The notes under the pieces: generated by a model
Seen by the model: the letters and a program-made list of their open reading frames with translations, nothing else
Databases searched by the model: none
What the model was told of the DNA's origin: nothing
Source: Tubulanus polymorphus
Taxonomy: Eukaryota; Nemertea; Palaeonemertea; Tubulaniformes; Tubulanidae
Direction: 5' to 3'
NCBI RefSeq assembly: GCF_964204645.1
Contig: NC_134036.1
Coordinates: 3,830,001-3,894,000 of the forward strand
Length of the DNA: 64,000 nucleotides
Position numbers and translations under genes: made by a program
Shown: in pieces, positions 60,501 through 64,000 of the stretch
How the letters are laid out: each line of letters opens with the position of its first letter
Position numbering within the stretch: position 1 is the stretch's first letter

Positions 60501-62591
60501 TCTCCCTGTGAACAAACACAGCAGTTCGACACAGTATTCTAAGACACCCACAGGAGCGCGACGTACTAGAAGGTTCAATCGAGGCACACGACGAACACGA
60601 TCACCGACCACGCCTAAAAAACCCGACTGTCGACTGATAGACCGATCGAATCGATACGAAGTAATCATCCGTCGATCAGCGTATCGAACGGTAATCCACC
60701 GCCGTCGGTAATCGCCTCTAAAAATAACCTCCTTAGAAAAATAATCTATATACGAGAGACTAATTAAAATAGACCTAATTATAATCGACATGTCACGTCA
60801 TTATCGCCTTAAAGACTTCGGAGATAATCCCTAGAGAATGGACTGCAGGCTTTGAGTGTCAAGTTGCCAGGGGCTGGTAGCTCGAAACTTAGTTAGAGCT
60901 TGGAGTAATCATCGAATGATTGCTCCAAGGTTAGATTCGACCAGTGGATTGTTGACATAGCGATGATTAAAAGTTCATTGTTATTACGGGTATTTATCCG
61001 GCATGGTTATGAACCTTTGAGCAGAACTGACTCCAGAGGTTCTCGTTACTATACTATTTAATACTTCCTTGTCGAAGGTTAGTGAACCGAATCGCATATT
61101 AATGATTAAGCGGGAGCTTTATTTATCTATCGCCTTAAAATGCCATTAACCAGAGTAAAATCTGTCGAAATAACATCGAATACTTTTAATTAGCGGCTTT
61201 AACGAGACATTATGCGAGGATCAGAAGAGGTGAAAAGCTCGAAATAGCATCGCGAAAAACCTATTCGTCCCTTCGCCCAAAAAGGTGGATTCAGGGGAGG
61301 TCTCGGGGTCCGGACCCCGACCTTCCTTCCGTTCCAACCGAGGTTGCGCAATTTCCGGGAAGACAAAAATAGCACGTAGGACACCTCGCTTTATCGGAAA
61401 AATGCATCGGTCATTTCTTCTGGACCTTCCAATTTTCTTAGATCCACCTCGTCCAACTGTAGTGACCGTCGGAATGAAAACACTAGGGTCAAAACCAAAG
61501 CAGCATGAAGTTAAAACCACGCGTTTCGATATATCTTAACCCGACGGAAAGGGAACTTTCTTTTCGAGAAAAAAAAAACATTTTTTCATGGGTTTAAGTA
61601 CCAATATAGAATACGTATTTATCCTGTAAGATGCGAGGTATGAATACATTTCGGATGACTCACTCTGACAGAAGACGCCGCGAGCAGCGCGCGCCGGTTA
61701 TTGGCAGATACCGGCGTTTCTACAACACTGACTGACTGAGACTGACTGGATTATTATTAATAATATAACTACTAAACGTCTTCTGTTTAACACGTTACAC
61801 AACATTCCTCTGTATTAACCCTTCTTTTTAAGAAACGTCCGTCCGTCGAATCGAGGTGATCTTGTTAAAGAAATTACGGTAATTTCTACCAGTTCTAACG
61901 ACTTCGGGTCGCGGCAGTTCGAACCCTGATTGTTGTACATGCCCGAAGTAAAGTAAATGGCTACCTGGCCTGATATATCAGGGCGTTTTTTCCATGCTAT
62001 TACACAAAATCAACCCCCCCCCCCCCCAGTGTATCAGAGAAATATCTATGTTTAGAATTTTGCAATTCATTCGTTTTTCATCGAATTATGTACTAATTGA
62101 GAAAAATGTGGCCAATAACATTATTCGAATTCCCCGAGTTTTCCAGGTTTTTGGAAAAACTTGTCCAATTCACTGAGTTTTCCCTGATTTTTAAGGTCAG
62201 TGGATGACTCCTGAGCGCTCGATGAGGACCTCTCACATTACATCTCCCCAGATCGAGATGACAGTAAGAGGTTCGGGGAATATAAACATTGTGTAAAACA
62301 ATGAATGAACAAGCTGGATTGAATCTAAGGATTCTTGTGCTGTATGAATGTCAATTAGTATTAGTATTTACAATTGGGGACCTTTTAAGTTGTTTACTAG
62401 TGTACTGACTTGATTGTTACTGATTTGGGAGCAGTTTGTAAACGGTAAACAGAAATCGATCACAGTCAATGAACTAGCAGTAATGAATTGAGAATAAGGC
62501 TTTATTAATATGCCTGGAGTCCGGTTGCACAGACCAAGACCATCAATCCAAGACCATCTAAGTTCTAGTGACAATCTCTAACAATTCAAGA

Positions 62592-62750
62592 CTTAAGAAA
62601 TCGCTTTCGGACTTCAGCGACGACGGTCCTACTACTGAGAGCCCTGAACATAAATCGTCGTATATGAAACTTAATCGCAAAAGGAAACTAAAAAAAGCTA
62701 TCAAAAATGTTCGAATTGAAGAGCCCTCGAGCGAGACGCGCCGCGAATAA
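62592..62750 (+). CDS. Weak candidate coding fragment, lysine-rich
   Basis: A plus-strand open frame with exon-like composition (KKSLSDFSDDGPTTESPEHK, then KLNRKRKLKKAIKN) ends in TAA, overlapping AATAAA. Its left part runs into a repeat related to the 51373 element, so the start is unknown. It may be a last exon, a processed-gene fragment or chance. No family recognised. Confidence 0.2.
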   Translation, partial: LKKSLSDFSDDGPTTESPEHKSSYMKLNRKRKLKKAIKNVRIEEPSSETRRE

Positions 62751-63725
62751 AACAAACGAAGAGCGGATTGGCCTACCTTTTATAACGAAAGACAAGCACC
62801 GCCATTAACGAGAATTTACAAACGCCGAACGTCGCGAAACCAAACAGAAACGCTATTCACTCGGATATATACGGAACATGTAACAGCAACGTAGTACGTT
62901 CAGACAGAGGGTCCTAGAACACTCCAGACAAGCAGAGAATGTTACGATCTATATCGAAAGTGATTACCACCGACACCGACACCGGCGAGGGCTGAATGTT
63001 TTTTCAATAATATATATGCGTTGGCACCAATTAGAATTCCCAGGGTAACGTTTTTTTTTTGTAATTGATAATATGACGTATAATAAGACAAACTCCATCA
63101 GTAGAAGGCATAAACTAATTAAAAATAGCTAACGACTTTAGGAGTCCAGGGACGCTGTCTCCACTGTCTGATATGGGCAAAAATCTGTGACAATGTCGAT
63201 ATTCAACGCCCCCTGGTGAACGTACACACGTGTACGCCTTTGAAACTGGCCACTATCATTGAGCTATAATTCAGTGACCAGGATACCTCCTTATTGAGAA
63301 AAGATGTCAGCCTTACATCATCAAAATTAGGCCTAAACCAAATATATCTCGGTCGAAAGGAGATAGGCCTATACGGTTTTTGTCACCATGTCTTGAAAGT
63401 AGACGGACGATATAGAGAACCAGAAAAAGAAGTAGAACTTATAATCATAGGCCTAGGCCTACTTCGGTCTTACACATTGCACAGTGGCCGCCATCTTAAA
63501 TACCTTTTAAGCCACAGTGCGGAGAGGTTAAATTAAATATTTAAAAAAAGCGTAAAACATGGGTGGCCAAAAATGATGACCGATTTTTTTTAGTTAGGGG
63601 GGCCAAATATGAAAATTTACAGATCTCTCATCAAAACTTATATCCCTACACAACTTAGGCGGAGGTATAGTATGCCAGTTCAGGTCTGATGGCAATTTTC
63701 GAAATATATCATTGTCACCATTGAA

Positions 63726-63899
63726 TCAGTCAATATCTGTGTTTTCGTACAGAATCAGAAAATAGAACCAGGAAATGAATGAATTGAGAAATCGTCGTAA
63801 ATTTGTTCTCTCGATTCGGAGCCGATTTTCGCTCGAACTAACGGGCGAAATGGGCGTCACGCAGGCCTCGTCGACGTGGAAAGCGTCAAAATTCAATTC
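63726..63899 (-). CDS. Weak candidate terminal exon of an unknown gene entering from the right
   Basis: An open frame on the minus strand follows an AG at 63900-63901 and ends in TGA at 63726. It starts ELNFDAFHVDEACVTPISPV and has GC-biased codons like the real exons. The nearer acceptor CAG at 63904 would put a TAG in frame, so only the second AG works. No family recognised. Confidence 0.2.
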   Translation of the reverse strand, partial: ELNFDAFHVDEACVTPISPVSSSENRLRIERTNLRRFLNSFISWFYFLILYENTDID

Positions 63900-64000
63900 C
63901 TACCTGAAATCGGCGATTGTTAGCGGTTATTAGCGGTAAAATCACGATTCGAAGCGGTTAATCTCTCTTTAAAAGCGACAACACCGGATAACGGGTAGTA

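Larger units (their letters stand above)
53389..62591. other. Gene-free right region, mostly repeats
   Basis: Beyond the listed repeats it holds family H arrays (54115-54590, 55790-56105), the 10530-type repeat (54950-55130), family J fragments (56100-56290), family F (57600-57825), inverted family G (58375-58630), a CG run near 59745, a diverged family D copy (about 60868-61035), a family G-related piece (61960-62210) and a 14-C run near 62017. No convincing exon was found. Confidence 0.55.

Overview
The window is nuclear DNA of a bilaterian invertebrate. Evidence: GT-AG introns with consistent phases, long repeat-rich introns, GC-rich codon-biased exons in an AT-richer background, polyadenylation signals, palindromic MITE-like elements, a tRNA-derived SINE and many minisatellites. 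The gene set (collagen/C1q protein, RanGAP1, HINT1, CDC42 small effector, NEK9/Niki kinase) fits a lophotrochozoan or invertebrate deuterostome; I cannot name the species from sequence alone. There are no bacterial-type operons, CRISPR arrays or rRNA genes.

Layout. 1-5999: no gene seen; an AT microsatellite, MITE-like elements and a 57-bp minisatellite. 6000-35936 (minus): one large gene of 29 inferred coding exons, which join in frame to 4545 nt (1514 aa). It encodes a NEK9/Niki-type kinase with an unexpected N-terminal domain resembling Pfam DUF4347, then the NimA-family kinase, RCC1 repeats, a Ser/Gly-rich tail, a coiled coil, a TQT motif and a C-terminal CIIQ. Its 7-kb intron 11 contains a complete collagen/C1q secreted-protein gene on the opposite strand (24096-26224). 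37482-40066 (plus): RANGAP1 in three exons, head to head with the kinase gene. 41048-46461 (plus): HINT1, with two alternative 165-bp last exons 3.2 kb apart. 51732-53090 (minus): a CDC42 small effector in three exons. 53091-64000: no confident gene; repeats, plus two weak coding candidates.

How the genes relate. RanGAP1 is the GTPase-activating protein of Ran, and vertebrate NEK9 (Nercc1) binds Ran and acts in mitosis, so the divergent pair links two Ran-pathway genes. The C1q-type protein (secreted recognition), HINT1 (purine phosphoramidase) and the CDC42 effector (membrane-cytoskeleton signalling) look like independent neighbours.

Repeats dominate the rest. Several introns of the kinase gene carry their own minisatellites (41, 51, 60 and 122-bp units, the last with a five-unit higher-order repeat), and at least eight dispersed, mostly palindromic families recur across the window, some nested in one another. 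All exon joins were made by eye from splice signals, phase and homology; no transcript or database search was available.
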